Assembly (NCBI GenBank): GCA_903881085.1
Contig: CAIRSA010000368.1
Coordinates: 1 to 47,749, forward strand
Direction of reading: 5' to 3'
DNA length: 47,749 nt
Source of the DNA: an uncultured Acidobacteriia bacterium
Lineage (GTDB): Bacteria > Acidobacteriota > Terriglobia > Bryobacterales > Bryobacteraceae
Numbering within the stretch: position 1 is the stretch's first letter; every line of letters begins with the position of its first letter. Under the pieces are notes generated by a model that was given only the letters and a program-made list of their open reading frames with translations, was not told the origin of the DNA and searched no databases. The position numbers and the translations under genes were made by a program. Positions 31,853 to 40,372 of the stretch are shown here, piece after piece.

Positions 31853-32563
31853 ATGAATTGGTATTACGCTAGCGGGGGTGAAAAACTGGGGCCAGTGGAC
31901 CAGGGTGCGTTTCAGCGCCTGGCCGCCGAAGGCGTAATTGTCGATTCGACGCTGGTGTGGCATGAAGGGCTGACCGACTGGCAGCGCTACGCCGACACGG
32001 AGCAGGCGATGTACTGCACCGAGTGCGGGAAGCCATTTCCAGTTGGCTTCATGATGCCCTACGGCCGGTCATGGATCTGCGCCAATTGCAAGCCGCGCTT
32101 CGTGCAGAAAATCCGCGAAGGGACGCTATTTGCGAAGACATTACCCTATGCCGGTTTCTGGCTGCGTTTCGGCGCGAAGATGATCGACGGCGTGATCATG
32201 TGGGTTGTAAACATGTTCGTCAACTTCTTTCTCATGGGGTTTATTGGCTTGCGGTTGCGCAATCCGGGCGGCGCACTAGCGTACATGGGCACCATCTATT
32301 CCTTTCAATTCGCATTGGGCGTGGCATATGAAACAATCTTTGTCTGGCGTTACGGAGGTACTCCCGGAAAGCTGATTCTGGGCCTGAAAATCATCCGCGC
32401 GGATGGCGGAGACCTCTCGTTCGGCTTGGCTTTGGGAAGATATGCAGCGTCGATGGTGACAAATTTCACCGTGGGCGTGGGCTATCTGATGGCGGCCGTT
32501 GACGACGAAAAGCGCGCGTTGCATGACCGGCTCTGCAACACAAGGGTGATCAAACCGCAATGA
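31853..32563 (+). CDS. GYF-zinc-ribbon-RDD membrane protein, first gene of the MoxR operon
   Basis: Protein of 236 aa. N-terminal GYF_2-like domain (MNWYYASGGEKLGPVDQGAF to about 50, with LVWHEGLTDW), a zinc ribbon with two Cys pairs (YCTECGKPF and ICANCKPRF, about 54-82), then an RDD membrane domain with three to four helices (AGFWLRFGAKMIDGVIMWVV; RYGGTPGKLILGLKII; DDEKRALHDRLC). RDD proteins are membrane proteins of unclear transport or assembly role. ATG 31853 follows AAGGCGATTGA. The stop overlaps the next gene as ATGA. A second RDD protein closes the same operon, about 8 kb further on. Confidence 0.85.
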   Translation: MNWYYASGGEKLGPVDQGAFQRLAAEGVIVDSTLVWHEGLTDWQRYADTEQAMYCTECGKPFPVGFMMPYGRSWICANCKPRFVQKIREGTLFAKTLPYAGFWLRFGAKMIDGVIMWVVNMFVNFFLMGFIGLRLRNPGGALAYMGTIYSFQFALGVAYETIFVWRYGGTPGKLILGLKIIRADGGDLSFGLALGRYAASMVTNFTVGVGYLMAAVDDEKRALHDRLCNTRVIKPQ

Positions 32564-33171
32564 CGACTCCGCCGCACGAAGTAGCCATCAACTGTCCGAA
32601 ATGCGGATTCTGGCTGGAGCGCAGCTATTGGAATCAATCGGCCTTTCAGCCCTGTTCGCATTGCCAGACGCAGCTCCGTTTGCTGGTGTTTCCGGCTGCC
32701 GTAGAAGCACCGGCCGAGCCGGCGTTGAATCCGAATTCGTCAGCGGGCGAGGCCACTTGCTACAACCATGCCAATAAGCAAGCGCATGTTGCCTGCGCAA
32801 TGTGCGGACGCTTTTTGTGCATCGTGTGCGATGTAGAATTTCGTGGCGACCACTGGTGCCCGGCCTGCTTGAAGCAACAGGCGGAAGGCAACGCCGATCC
32901 ACTGTTTCAGCGCGTGAAAATGCGGTTCGATTCGCTGGCGTTAATTCTGGTGACGCTGCCGGCAATATTGATTTACCCCACCATCCTCACCGCGCCGGCC
33001 GCTCTGTTCCTTTCGATACGATACTGGAACGAGGATCGCGGCTTCCTGCCCCGTTCGGGCTTGCGCAAGTACATTGCTGTAACTCTGGCGCTGGTGGAGA
33101 TCGCAGCATGGGCCACGGCGTTCTATTTCCTGGTTTATTATTGGTCGTTTATCACAAAGAGGCGGCCATGA
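32560..33171 (+). CDS. Membrane protein with zinc ribbon and B-box-like zinc module
   Basis: Protein of 203 aa. Residues 12-37 hold a Cys4 ribbon (CPKCGFW..CSHC). Residues about 67-103 hold a B-box-like Cys/His cluster (CYNHANKQAHVACAMCGRF, CIVCDVEFRGDHWCPACL). Two or three membrane helices follow (LALILVTLPAILIYPTILTA; AVTLALVEIAAWATAFYFLV). The Cys/His module recurs in the 95-aa protein two genes downstream, so the two appear to share a duplicated domain. The module may bind protein or lipid on the cytoplasmic face; no function is known. Coupled on both sides by ATGA overlaps (32560-32563 and 33168-33171). Confidence 0.8.
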   Translation: MTTPPHEVAINCPKCGFWLERSYWNQSAFQPCSHCQTQLRLLVFPAAVEAPAEPALNPNSSAGEATCYNHANKQAHVACAMCGRFLCIVCDVEFRGDHWCPACLKQQAEGNADPLFQRVKMRFDSLALILVTLPAILIYPTILTAPAALFLSIRYWNEDRGFLPRSGLRKYIAVTLALVEIAAWATAFYFLVYYWSFITKRRP

Positions 33172-33653
33172 TGACGGAACACTACACCCGCCTGCCTGGT
33201 GCGCGACGCACGCCGGTGAGCAAGCACACGTTATGGATGGCCAGCGATCACCTGCTGGTGGTCCATTCCAATCGCGTCTCGGAACGTTACCAGCGCGTCT
33301 ATTTCAAAGACATTCAAGCGCTGATTGTGGAAGAGTTGGATTACAGGTCAAAACAGTATGTCTGGGGAGGCCTGACCGCCATGATGATCATGATTCTGGT
33401 CATCCTGGTATTCAGAAGGAGCTATTGGTGGATCCCCATTAATTTCCTGATGCTGCTGTTTCCGCTGGGGATGCTGATGACGATCGCGGAGTGCCGCTGC
33501 TACGCACAAACCGCACTTGGCAGATACAGGTTGGGGGCGTTGCAGCGCAACGAAACGCTGCAAAACGCCTTGTCGATATTGACTCCGAGGATCATGGAAA
33601 CGCAAAAGAAGGAGGAGCCCGTTGCCGGCACTGGTACACCAGAAATGCTTTGA
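33168..33653 (+). CDS. Small membrane protein with PH-like domain (putative)
   Basis: Protein of 161 aa. An N-terminal part (residues 20-55; WMASDHLLVVHSNRVSERYQ then RVYFKDIQALIVEE) resembles the strand pattern of bacterial PH-like domains. Two adjacent membrane helices follow (AMMIMILVILVF and WIPINFLMLLFPLGMLMTI), then a beta/helical tail (QTALGRYRLGALQR) with a charged end. ATG 33168 overlaps the preceding stop as ATGA; a second ATG follows at once (33171). Its last 32 bases overlap the next gene. No known function; the operon context suggests an envelope role. Confidence 0.7.
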   Translation: MMTEHYTRLPGARRTPVSKHTLWMASDHLLVVHSNRVSERYQRVYFKDIQALIVEELDYRSKQYVWGGLTAMMIMILVILVFRRSYWWIPINFLMLLFPLGMLMTIAECRCYAQTALGRYRLGALQRNETLQNALSILTPRIMETQKKEEPVAGTGTPEML

Positions 33654-33909
33654 GCATGCGCAACGCGAGGCCTCGTCGCGCTGCCTCAATTGCAAACGCT
33701 ACTACTGTCGCGAGTGCGTGGTGGAACATGCGGGCCGCATCACGTGCACGGCCTGCCTGCGCGAACTTGCGGCCAGAAAAAGCAGCCGCCGCATATCCTA
33801 TGGAGCGGTATTTGCCGCATTGGGATTCCTGATGGCTTGGCTGGTGTTCTACGGGCTTGGGCGCTTGCTGTTGATGATTCCGGCGCAATTTCACGAAGGG
33901 GTGATGTAG
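33622..33909 (+). CDS. B-box-like zinc/one-helix membrane protein, TTG start
   Basis: Protein of 95 aa. Residues 9-46 repeat the Cys/His pattern seen in the gene at 32560 (CFEHAQREASSRCLNCKRYY, CRECVVEHAGRITCTACL), followed by an Arg/Lys-rich linker and one membrane helix (GAVFAALGFLMAWLVFYGLG) with a short tail. The start is a TTG at 33622, supported by a perfect GGAGGAG at 33611-33617 four bases away, lying inside the upstream gene. The frame is open no further upstream with a better start. It abuts the next gene directly at 33909/33910. Confidence 0.75.
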   Translation: MPALVHQKCFEHAQREASSRCLNCKRYYCRECVVEHAGRITCTACLRELAARKSSRRISYGAVFAALGFLMAWLVFYGLGRLLLMIPAQFHEGVM

Positions 33910-34686
33910 GTGCGGCGCACGTCGTTGGATTGGATCGAAGAGGCGACGCATCTGCTGCGCGTGACGCCGGCATCCACGCTTGCGCGGTATTACATTGGCG
34001 CGATGCCGTTTTCGCTCGCACTGGTGTGGTTCTGGCTCGACATGAGCCGCAATGCATTCGCCGGCGAACGCCTGGAGCTGGCCTCCTTTGCGATGGCTGT
34101 TTTGTTCGTATGGATGAAGTGCTGGCAATCGAGCTTTGCAGGCGGGCTGCTGCTGTTGCTGAACGGCCAGCCTGAGCAACGCTGGACGGCCCGGCGGATT
34201 GCGCGCACGGCGATGCAGCAGGCGGCGATTCAGCCAACGGCATATGCGGTTCTGCCGGCGTCGGCAATTACTTTATTGCCGTTTGCGCGCGCGGTTGGTT
34301 TTTATCAGAACGCCTGCCTGCTTGGCGATGGCGGAGAACGGTCAATGGGAGAGTTGCTGCACAAGGCGCGCACACTGACCTCGCACTGGGCGCGGGAAGT
34401 GTGGGTGATGCTCGCCATGCAGATCGGAATGGCCGTATTCGTATTCGTCAACGTGGCATCCATGCTATTCACATTGCCTCAACTGGCGAAGCTTTTTCTC
34501 GGCATCGAATCGGCATTTACAACCAATGCTTGGGCCATGTTGAACTCCACCTTTTTTCTTTCGTGCACGCTGCTTACTTATCTCGCGGTGGATCCGTTGT
34601 TGAAGGCTTGCTACGTGCTGCGCTGCTTCTATGGCGAAGCACAGACAACCGCTGCCGACCTGCTGGCGGAGTTGCATAACCAATGA
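33910..34686 (+). CDS. Polytopic membrane protein of unknown function in MoxR operon
   Basis: Protein of 258 aa with about five hydrophobic segments: YYIGAMPFSLALVWFWL, FAMAVLFVWMKCW, AVLPASAITLLPFARAVGFY, VWVMLAMQIGMAVFVFVNVA and FFLSCTLLTYLAVDPLL. It ends in YVLRCFYGEAQTTAADLLAEL. No domain was recognised; it starts at GTG 33910, directly after the preceding stop, with an AAGGGG stretch just upstream. The helical segment VDPLLKACYVLRCFYG resembles ends of large membrane proteins preceding DUF4129 genes. Stop overlaps the DUF4129 gene as ATGA. Confidence 0.75.
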   Translation: MRRTSLDWIEEATHLLRVTPASTLARYYIGAMPFSLALVWFWLDMSRNAFAGERLELASFAMAVLFVWMKCWQSSFAGGLLLLLNGQPEQRWTARRIARTAMQQAAIQPTAYAVLPASAITLLPFARAVGFYQNACLLGDGGERSMGELLHKARTLTSHWAREVWVMLAMQIGMAVFVFVNVASMLFTLPQLAKLFLGIESAFTTNAWAMLNSTFFLSCTLLTYLAVDPLLKACYVLRCFYGEAQTTAADLLAELHNQ

Positions 34687-35471
34687 ACCGCCTGCTGCCA
34701 TTCCTGCTGTTGATTGCCGGCCATGCCTTCGCCGATGAACGGCCCGTTGAAAAATTGAACCCGGAAGTGCTCGATCAAAAGATGGAGCAGGTGATTCATG
34801 AGCCGAAGTTTGCCTGGCGCATGCCGCGTCAGGTGCAGGAGGGGCAAGCGGAAAAGCCCAACTTCCTGGTGCGCTTCCTGCGCCAGGCGATCCGATTCTT
34901 CGGGAAGTGGGTGTCGGCTCTTTTCCAATGGCTCGACGAACTGATGCGTGACAAACCCACATTCGGGAATGAAACTGGCATGCCCGCCCGCGGACTCATT
35001 CGTGGCTCTATGTATGCGCTGGTGGCGCTGATATTGGCTGTCGCCGTGTATGTGATGTGGCGCTCCAGGAAGAAACTGACCGTTGTTGCGCAGCCACTGG
35101 CAGAGGCTGTTGCGATCGACTTGGCCGAAGCAGACGTCTCGCCCGCATTGCTGGAAGAAGACGGCTGGCTGGCATTGGCGCGCGAATATCTTGATAAAGG
35201 CGAGCCCCTGATGGCACTACGCGCCTATTATCTGGCAGGGTTGGCGTTGCTGGGGCAGAAGCAGTTAGTGATGCCCAGCGCGGCGAAATCGAATCGCGAA
35301 TATGAGCTTGAGTTGGCGCGGCGTTCGCGTGGTGTTCCTGAGTTGAGTTCCGTTTTTCATGGCAGCGTGCAGCAATTTGAGCTCTGCTGGTTCGGCGGGC
35401 GTAGTGTGGAACCCGCCACCCTGAATGCGCTGCTTGCAAATCTGGAGAGGATGCGAACGCTTGCCAAATAA
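34683..35471 (+). CDS. DUF4129-type membrane protein
   Basis: Protein of 262 aa. Signal peptide (MNRLLPFLLLIAGHAFA), an amphipathic region with KPNFLVRFLRQAIRFFGKWV, one membrane helix (SMYALVALILAVAVYVMW, about 108-126), and a C-terminal domain of the DUF4129 type: ALRAYYLAGLALLGQKQLV, SNREYELELARRS, then FELCWFGGRSVE. The conserved N-x-E-Y and the aromatic-Gly-Gly near the end are present. It normally accompanies MoxR and DUF58 proteins. Followed by the DUF4350 gene with a small overlap. Confidence 0.85.
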   Translation: MNRLLPFLLLIAGHAFADERPVEKLNPEVLDQKMEQVIHEPKFAWRMPRQVQEGQAEKPNFLVRFLRQAIRFFGKWVSALFQWLDELMRDKPTFGNETGMPARGLIRGSMYALVALILAVAVYVMWRSRKKLTVVAQPLAEAVAIDLAEADVSPALLEEDGWLALAREYLDKGEPLMALRAYYLAGLALLGQKQLVMPSAAKSNREYELELARRSRGVPELSSVFHGSVQQFELCWFGGRSVEPATLNALLANLERMRTLAK

Positions 35472-36357
35472 ATCCATTTTGCTGGCGGGGTTCATCGTGG
35501 TAGTGTTTGCCGTTGGGTTGACTGAGTTGTTCCTGTTGCGGTTCGAAAGCGGCATTGATTACCCGGAATACTCCTCATTACGTTCGGATCCGCGCGGCGC
35601 CATGGCGCTGTTTGAGAGCTTGTCGAGCATGCCTGGGTTGGAGGTTTCGCGGAACCTGAAGCCAGCAGAGACATTGAAGGACTCGCAGGCAACCATCTTC
35701 TTTTTAGGCGTAAAGTCTGGCCGCGGTGTGGAAGCCGCCAGCAAGTTGGCGAGTGGCGGGGCCCGCGTGGTGATTGGGCATCTGCATCCGGAAAAGCCTT
35801 CGGAAAAAGCCGAGCGTCTGTTCACGGAAGAGAAGCGCGGCAAGGGCTCCATCGTTGAACTGCGCGATAGTTTTTGGCTGAGCAATGAGGCTCTGCTGAA
35901 GAAGCGTGACCCGGATCTGATCTCTGAAATTGTTGGCCCGGCGCGGCGCGTGGTGTTCGATGAATCGCATTTGGGAGTAGTGGAAACGGGAAGCATGATG
36001 GCGCTGGCGCGCAAATATGGCCTGACGGGGTTTGTATTCGCAGTGCTGCTCTTGCTGGGGTTGTTCTTGTGGAAGAGCTCCAGCAGTTTGCTGCCTCCGA
36101 TGGATGAGACAGTGCTGGCGGGCACGGCGGTAGCGGGGCGCGGATCGCACACCGGCTTCACGAATCTGTTGCGCCGGAGCGTTCCACGCTCAACGTTAAT
36201 CAATGTAGCGCACGAACAGTGGCGGGCATCGCTCGCCATGAACCGGCAGTATCCGGAGACGAAATTACAGCAGGTGGCGGCCGCGGTTGAATCGCGCGAT
36301 GCAGTGGCAGCGTATCGGAAAATCGCCGGAATTTTAAGGCAGCGGGGGAACGGATGA
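35461..36357 (+). CDS. DUF4350-type membrane protein
   Basis: Protein of 298 aa from TTG 35461. Membrane helix near the start (SILLAGFIVVVFAVGLTEL), an extracytoplasmic Rossmann-like domain (YPEYSSLRSDPRGAMALFES; LGVKSGRGVEAASKLASGG; VVFDESHLGV), a second helix (GFVFAVLLLLGLFLWK) and a helical tail (RSTLINVAHEQWRASLAM). The conserved SxxRxxPxGxxAL pattern near the start is the DUF4350 hallmark. GGAGAGG at 35443-35449 lies before the TTG, which overlaps the DUF4129 stop; ATG 35425 is an alternative start inside that gene. Coupled to MoxR by ATGA. Confidence 0.8.
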   Translation: MPNKSILLAGFIVVVFAVGLTELFLLRFESGIDYPEYSSLRSDPRGAMALFESLSSMPGLEVSRNLKPAETLKDSQATIFFLGVKSGRGVEAASKLASGGARVVIGHLHPEKPSEKAERLFTEEKRGKGSIVELRDSFWLSNEALLKKRDPDLISEIVGPARRVVFDESHLGVVETGSMMALARKYGLTGFVFAVLLLLGLFLWKSSSSLLPPMDETVLAGTAVAGRGSHTGFTNLLRRSVPRSTLINVAHEQWRASLAMNRQYPETKLQQVAAAVESRDAVAAYRKIAGILRQRGNG

Positions 36358-37319
36358 CGGAAAAGCTGGAACAGTTGAATGAAGCGCTGAAGCGGGCGCG
36401 CGCAGAGGTGGAAAAGGTGATCATCGGCCAGCGCGCGGCGGTGGAGAAGTGCCTGATTGTGATTCTGACGCGCAACCATGCATTGATCGAAGGCGTGCCA
36501 GGCGTGGCGAAAACACTGCTGGTGCGGACGTTTTCACAAGTGCTGGGCGGGGCTTTTGCGCGCATACAGTTTACGCCTGATCTGATGCCTGCCGATATCA
36601 CGGGCACCAACGTCTTCAACCTGCAGCGCAATGAATTCACCTTGATTCAAGGGCCCGTGTTCTGCACGTTTCTGCTGGCCGACGAAATCAATCGAGCACC
36701 CGCAAAGACGCAGTCCGCTTTGTTGCAGGCGATGCAGGAACGCGCGGTTACCATCGATCGCGACACACACGCGCTGCCGCCTGACTTTACCGTGTTCGCC
36801 ACGCAAAACCCCATTGAATTCGAAGGCACATATCCGCTTCCCGAAGCGCAAAAGGATCGCTTCATGCTGCGCATCGGCATGTCGTTCCCGGAGCGTGACG
36901 AAGAACTGACGCTGGCTCGGCGAATGCTGGGCAACGATGCGCCGGAAACTACGCTGGCCGGAGGCTCAGTGCAGTGCGTGCTGCCCGGATCAGGCGTCGG
37001 ACAGTTGCGCGAAGCGCTGGCGGACATGATCATGCGCGAGGAGTTGGTGGCGTATGTCGTCGACGTGGTGCGCAAGGCGCGTACGCATGAATCGGTTCTG
37101 GTTGGTTGCGGTCCGCGCGCGACACAGGCACTGCTGGCAGCAAGCCGCGCATCCGCTGCGCTCGATGGACGCGACTATGTAACTCCCGACGACGTGAAAG
37201 CACTGGCAGGCGCGGTGTTGGAGCACCGGCTGATCCTGCGGCCGGAGTATGAAGTGGAAGGCTTGACGACGGCCGAAGTTGTGACGAGCGTGCTGAAGGA
37301 CGTTGCCGTACCACGATGA
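36354..37319 (+). CDS. moxR: MoxR-family AAA+ ATPase
   Basis: Cytoplasmic AAA+ ATPase of 321 aa, normal length. Walker A GVPGVAKT (47-54), Walker B LLADEIN (D110, E111), PAKTQSALLQAMQER, sensor 1 in FATQNPIEFEGTYPLPEAQ (N152), and the C-terminal lid with VGCGPRATQALLAASRASA and VTPDDVKALAGAVLEHR. MoxR proteins work with VWA-like partners such as DUF58 as chaperones for enzymes or envelope complexes. Coupled by ATGA overlaps upstream (36354-36357) and downstream (37316-37319). Confidence 0.95.
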   Translation: MTEKLEQLNEALKRARAEVEKVIIGQRAAVEKCLIVILTRNHALIEGVPGVAKTLLVRTFSQVLGGAFARIQFTPDLMPADITGTNVFNLQRNEFTLIQGPVFCTFLLADEINRAPAKTQSALLQAMQERAVTIDRDTHALPPDFTVFATQNPIEFEGTYPLPEAQKDRFMLRIGMSFPERDEELTLARRMLGNDAPETTLAGGSVQCVLPGSGVGQLREALADMIMREELVAYVVDVVRKARTHESVLVGCGPRATQALLAASRASAALDGRDYVTPDDVKALAGAVLEHRLILRPEYEVEGLTTAEVVTSVLKDVAVPR

Positions 37320-38608
37320 TTGTTCCCACCAACAGGCTGCTGTGGTTGGTCGCGGCGACCGTCTTGCCGGCGGCGGCAATCGGCGGTCTTGTGCCTTTCG
37401 CAGCTTGGCCGTGCATGTTGGTTGTCGCAGCGGTTACGATAGCCGCTTGCACGGACGCGGCGCGGGCGCCGGCCAGGTTGGATGGCGTGCGCGTACAACT
37501 GCCCGCGCTGGTGCGCATGATTCTTGGCCGCGAGTCATCGATTGCTCTGCGCATTGACAATGGTCCGCAGCGAATGACGTTGGGTCTGGCAATGCCTGTG
37601 GAGTTTGCGTCGAAAGAAGAGACGCTTACGGTGGCAGTGTCTTCAGCGGCTTCACAAGTGGAATGGTTCGCCACGCCGCAGCGCCGGGGATCGTACCGGT
37701 TGGACCGTTGTTATTTCGAGACGGAATCGTCACTTGGGCTATGGGCGGTGCGTGGTGAATCCGCAGTACAGTGCGAGATCCGCGTCTATCCCAATCTGAG
37801 CAAGGACACACGGCAGGTGGCGACGCTGTTGAACCGCAGCGGCGCCGGCGCGCATGCGCAGCGCATCATCGGCAAGGGACGCGAATTCGAAAAGCTGCGC
37901 GAGTATGAGCACGGCGATACCTACGATGAGATTCATTGGAAGACAACGGCCAAGCGGGGGCGGCCCATCACCAAGGTGTTTCAGTTGGAGAAGACGCAGG
38001 AAGTTTATGCCGTGATCGACTCCTCTCGCCTGCTGGCCCGCCAGGACATTCTGGAAAAGTACGTGAACTCGGCCTTGGTACTTGGCGCCGTGTGCGAAAA
38101 GCAAGGCGATCTGTTTGGACTGGTGACATTCTCCGACCGTGTGCACGGCTTCGTGCGGGCGCGCAATGGAAAGGACCACTACAGCGCATGCCGTGAGTCG
38201 ATCTACACACTGCAGCCGCGCCTGGTCTCACCCGATTTCGATGAGCTCGGCGCGTTTCTGCGCACGCGGTTACGGCGCCGCGCACTGATCATCATTCTTA
38301 CTGCGCTAGATGATCCGGCGCTGTCCGAATCTTTCCTACGCAACGTGGCATTAGTGAAACGGAAACATGTAGTGCTGGTTGGGATGGCGGCAGCAGCCGG
38401 TGTGGAGCCGCTGTTTACGCACGCCGAAGTGAAGTCAGATGACGACGTCTACGAAGCATTGGGCGGGCATCTGGCATGGCGCAAGATCAAGGAATTAGAC
38501 CGCGCGCTCGACCACCAGGGAGTGCGGTTTCTGCTGCTTGACCCCGAGAAGATTTCAGCGCAGGTTACCGCGGCCTACCGCAGCGTGAAACAGAGGCAGT
38601 TGCTATGA
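37316..38608 (+). CDS. DUF58-containing (VWA-like) protein
   Basis: Protein of 430 aa. Two N-terminal membrane helices (LLWLVAATVLPAAAIGGLV, PCMLVVAAVTIAAC), a beta-rich part, then the DUF58 core with the signature GREFEKLREYEHGDTYDEIH and WKTTA (188-212), a von Willebrand A-like fold (EVYAVIDSSRL; ALIIILTALDD). Family members are partners of MoxR ATPases and are thought to act in envelope assembly or stress tolerance. Overlaps both neighbours as ATGA. Confidence 0.92.
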   Translation: MIVPTNRLLWLVAATVLPAAAIGGLVPFAAWPCMLVVAAVTIAACTDAARAPARLDGVRVQLPALVRMILGRESSIALRIDNGPQRMTLGLAMPVEFASKEETLTVAVSSAASQVEWFATPQRRGSYRLDRCYFETESSLGLWAVRGESAVQCEIRVYPNLSKDTRQVATLLNRSGAGAHAQRIIGKGREFEKLREYEHGDTYDEIHWKTTAKRGRPITKVFQLEKTQEVYAVIDSSRLLARQDILEKYVNSALVLGAVCEKQGDLFGLVTFSDRVHGFVRARNGKDHYSACRESIYTLQPRLVSPDFDELGAFLRTRLRRRALIIILTALDDPALSESFLRNVALVKRKHVVLVGMAAAAGVEPLFTHAEVKSDDDVYEALGGHLAWRKIKELDRALDHQGVRFLLLDPEKISAQVTAAYRSVKQRQLL

Positions 38609-39603
38609 TCGTAGATCTGCGCAGGTTCGTGTTGGTGGAAGAGCCTTACTGGAAAGAGCTCGATGCCTTGCTAACCAAGCTCGAAGGCGATACGGCGGGC
38701 AGCCTGACGCTGGAGCAGGCGCAGCGGTTCCATTATCTGTACGAGCGCAGCATCTCCGCACTGGCGCGGATTGAAGCCATCGGAGCCGAATCGGAAACAC
38801 GCCGCTACGTGGAAGCCATCGTGGCGCGGGCCTATGCGGAGATGCAGGAGACACGCGAATCGCGCAACCGGCTGCGTCCGTGGGAGTGGTTTTCGCGCAC
38901 GTTCCCGCAGGTGTTTCGCGCGCACCTCTATGCGTTCTGGCTATCGGTTGGCTTGACGCTGGCGGGCACGGCATTCGGTTGTCTCGCTATGGCCATTGAT
39001 GGCGACGCCAAACGCGTGATCATGCCGTTTTCGCATCTGAATGACGATCCGCGGAAGCGCGTGTTTCAGGAAGAGGAGATGGGCCGGTCAAACAAGCTGG
39101 AAGGCAACAAGTCGACGTTTTCGGCCCAGTTGATGACCAATAACACGCGCGTTGCCCTCACCACCCTGGCGTTTGGCATCACATGGGGCGTGGGCACCGC
39201 GATCGTACTTTTCTATAATGGTGTGACTCTGGGGGCAGTGTGTTGGGACTATGTGATGGCGGGGCAGAGCCGCTTTCTTGCCGGCTGGCTGCTGCCGCAC
39301 GGGTCGATTGAGATTCCGGCAATTGTTCTGGCGGGCCAGGCAGGGCTGATCTTTGCCGGGGCGCTGATTGGCTGGGGCAGCCGCAAAACCCGCGCCACCC
39401 GACTGCGCGAAGTATTGGGCGATGTGATGACGCTGATTGGAGGAGTGGCCGTAATGCTGGTTTGGGCCGGCATCATCGAGGCGTTCTTCTCGCAGTATCA
39501 TGCCCCGGTTTTGCCGTATGAATGGAAGATCCTGTTCGGCATGGTGGAACTGATTCTGCTGGTGTTGTTTCTGGCTCGCGCGGGAGCATCGCCGCGTGCG
39601 TAA
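38605..39603 (+). CDS. SpoIIM-family (DUF95) membrane protein
   Basis: Protein of 332 aa. A cytoplasmic helical N-terminus (IVDLRRFVLVEEPYWKELDA; QAQRFHYLYERSISAL), then membrane helices with the family signatures TNNTRVALTTLAFGITWG, FYNGVTLGAV, WLLPHGSIEIPAIVL and a GLIFAGALIGWG helix. SpoIIM in spore formers assembles a peptidoglycan-hydrolase complex at the engulfment septum; the homologues in MoxR-DUF58 operons of non-sporulating bacteria have no settled role. ATG 38605 overlaps the DUF58 stop. Its stop overlaps the next start by eight bases. Confidence 0.9.
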   Translation: MIVDLRRFVLVEEPYWKELDALLTKLEGDTAGSLTLEQAQRFHYLYERSISALARIEAIGAESETRRYVEAIVARAYAEMQETRESRNRLRPWEWFSRTFPQVFRAHLYAFWLSVGLTLAGTAFGCLAMAIDGDAKRVIMPFSHLNDDPRKRVFQEEEMGRSNKLEGNKSTFSAQLMTNNTRVALTTLAFGITWGVGTAIVLFYNGVTLGAVCWDYVMAGQSRFLAGWLLPHGSIEIPAIVLAGQAGLIFAGALIGWGSRKTRATRLREVLGDVMTLIGGVAVMLVWAGIIEAFFSQYHAPVLPYEWKILFGMVELILLVLFLARAGASPRA

Positions 39604-40372
39604 AGAACGGATTGCCACTCTGCGGATATTGACACCGGAAGGCGTAACGATTGCGCTGCCGCTGGCCGGCCCGGTAAGCCGGTTTCTGGCCTGGCTGGTT
39701 GACTTCTCCCTTCTGCTTGTAGCCAGTTCCATGGTTGGCCAGTTGCTGGGAATGTTTTCATTGCTCAGTTCCGATGTGGTGCGCGCGCTTTCCGTTCTTT
39801 CGTTTTTCGTGCTCTATGTTGGCGGACCGATGGCGCAGGAATGGTATTGGCGTGGACAGACGATCGGGAAGCGGATGCTGCATTTGCGTGTGGCCGACGC
39901 ACAGGGGTTGCGTCTGCAGAGCAGCCAGATTTTCATGCGCAATATCCTGCGTTTTTTCGACATGCTGCCGTTGTTTTATCTGGTGGGCGGAGCGGCCTGC
40001 GCGATGTCGGCGCGGGCACAGAGGTTGGGCGACATTGCGGCGAACACCGTGGTGATCCGCATTCCGAAAGTGGCCGAGCCTGACCTGCAGTCACTGACGC
40101 GCGGAAAGTACAATTCTCTGCTGGAGCACCCGCATCTGGCGGCGCGGCTTCGGCAGCTAACCTCGCCGGCGTTATCGAACATCGCGGCGGAGGCGCTGTT
40201 GCGGCGCGATCAGTTCACTGCAGAAGCCCGCCTGGCCTTGTTTGCAGAGATCGCTGCCGCGCTGCGCAAGCTGGTTACCTTTCCGGCAGAAGCAGTGGAG
40301 AACCTGCCGGATGAACAGTACGTGCGCAACGCGGTTGAGGTGCTGCGGATCCGTCGTGGGGCAGATTGTTAA
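39596..40372 (+). CDS. RDD-family membrane protein, last gene of the MoxR operon
   Basis: Protein of 258 aa starting at GTG 39596, eight bases inside the SpoIIM gene, with GGGAG upstream. RDD domain: VSRFLAWLVDFSLLLVASSM, WRGQTIGKRMLHLRVADAQ, LRFFDMLPLFYLVGGAAC and RAQRLGDIAANTVVI, followed by a soluble helical tail (QFTAEARLALFAEIAAALRK, NLPDEQYVRNAVEVL). The last codons (GADC then TAA) are read from the start of a multi-hairpin repeat at 40356-40456, so the original C-terminus may have been altered by the insertion. Confidence 0.88.
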   Translation: MRKERIATLRILTPEGVTIALPLAGPVSRFLAWLVDFSLLLVASSMVGQLLGMFSLLSSDVVRALSVLSFFVLYVGGPMAQEWYWRGQTIGKRMLHLRVADAQGLRLQSSQIFMRNILRFFDMLPLFYLVGGAACAMSARAQRLGDIAANTVVIRIPKVAEPDLQSLTRGKYNSLLEHPHLAARLRQLTSPALSNIAAEALLRRDQFTAEARLALFAEIAAALRKLVTFPAEAVENLPDEQYVRNAVEVLRIRRGADC

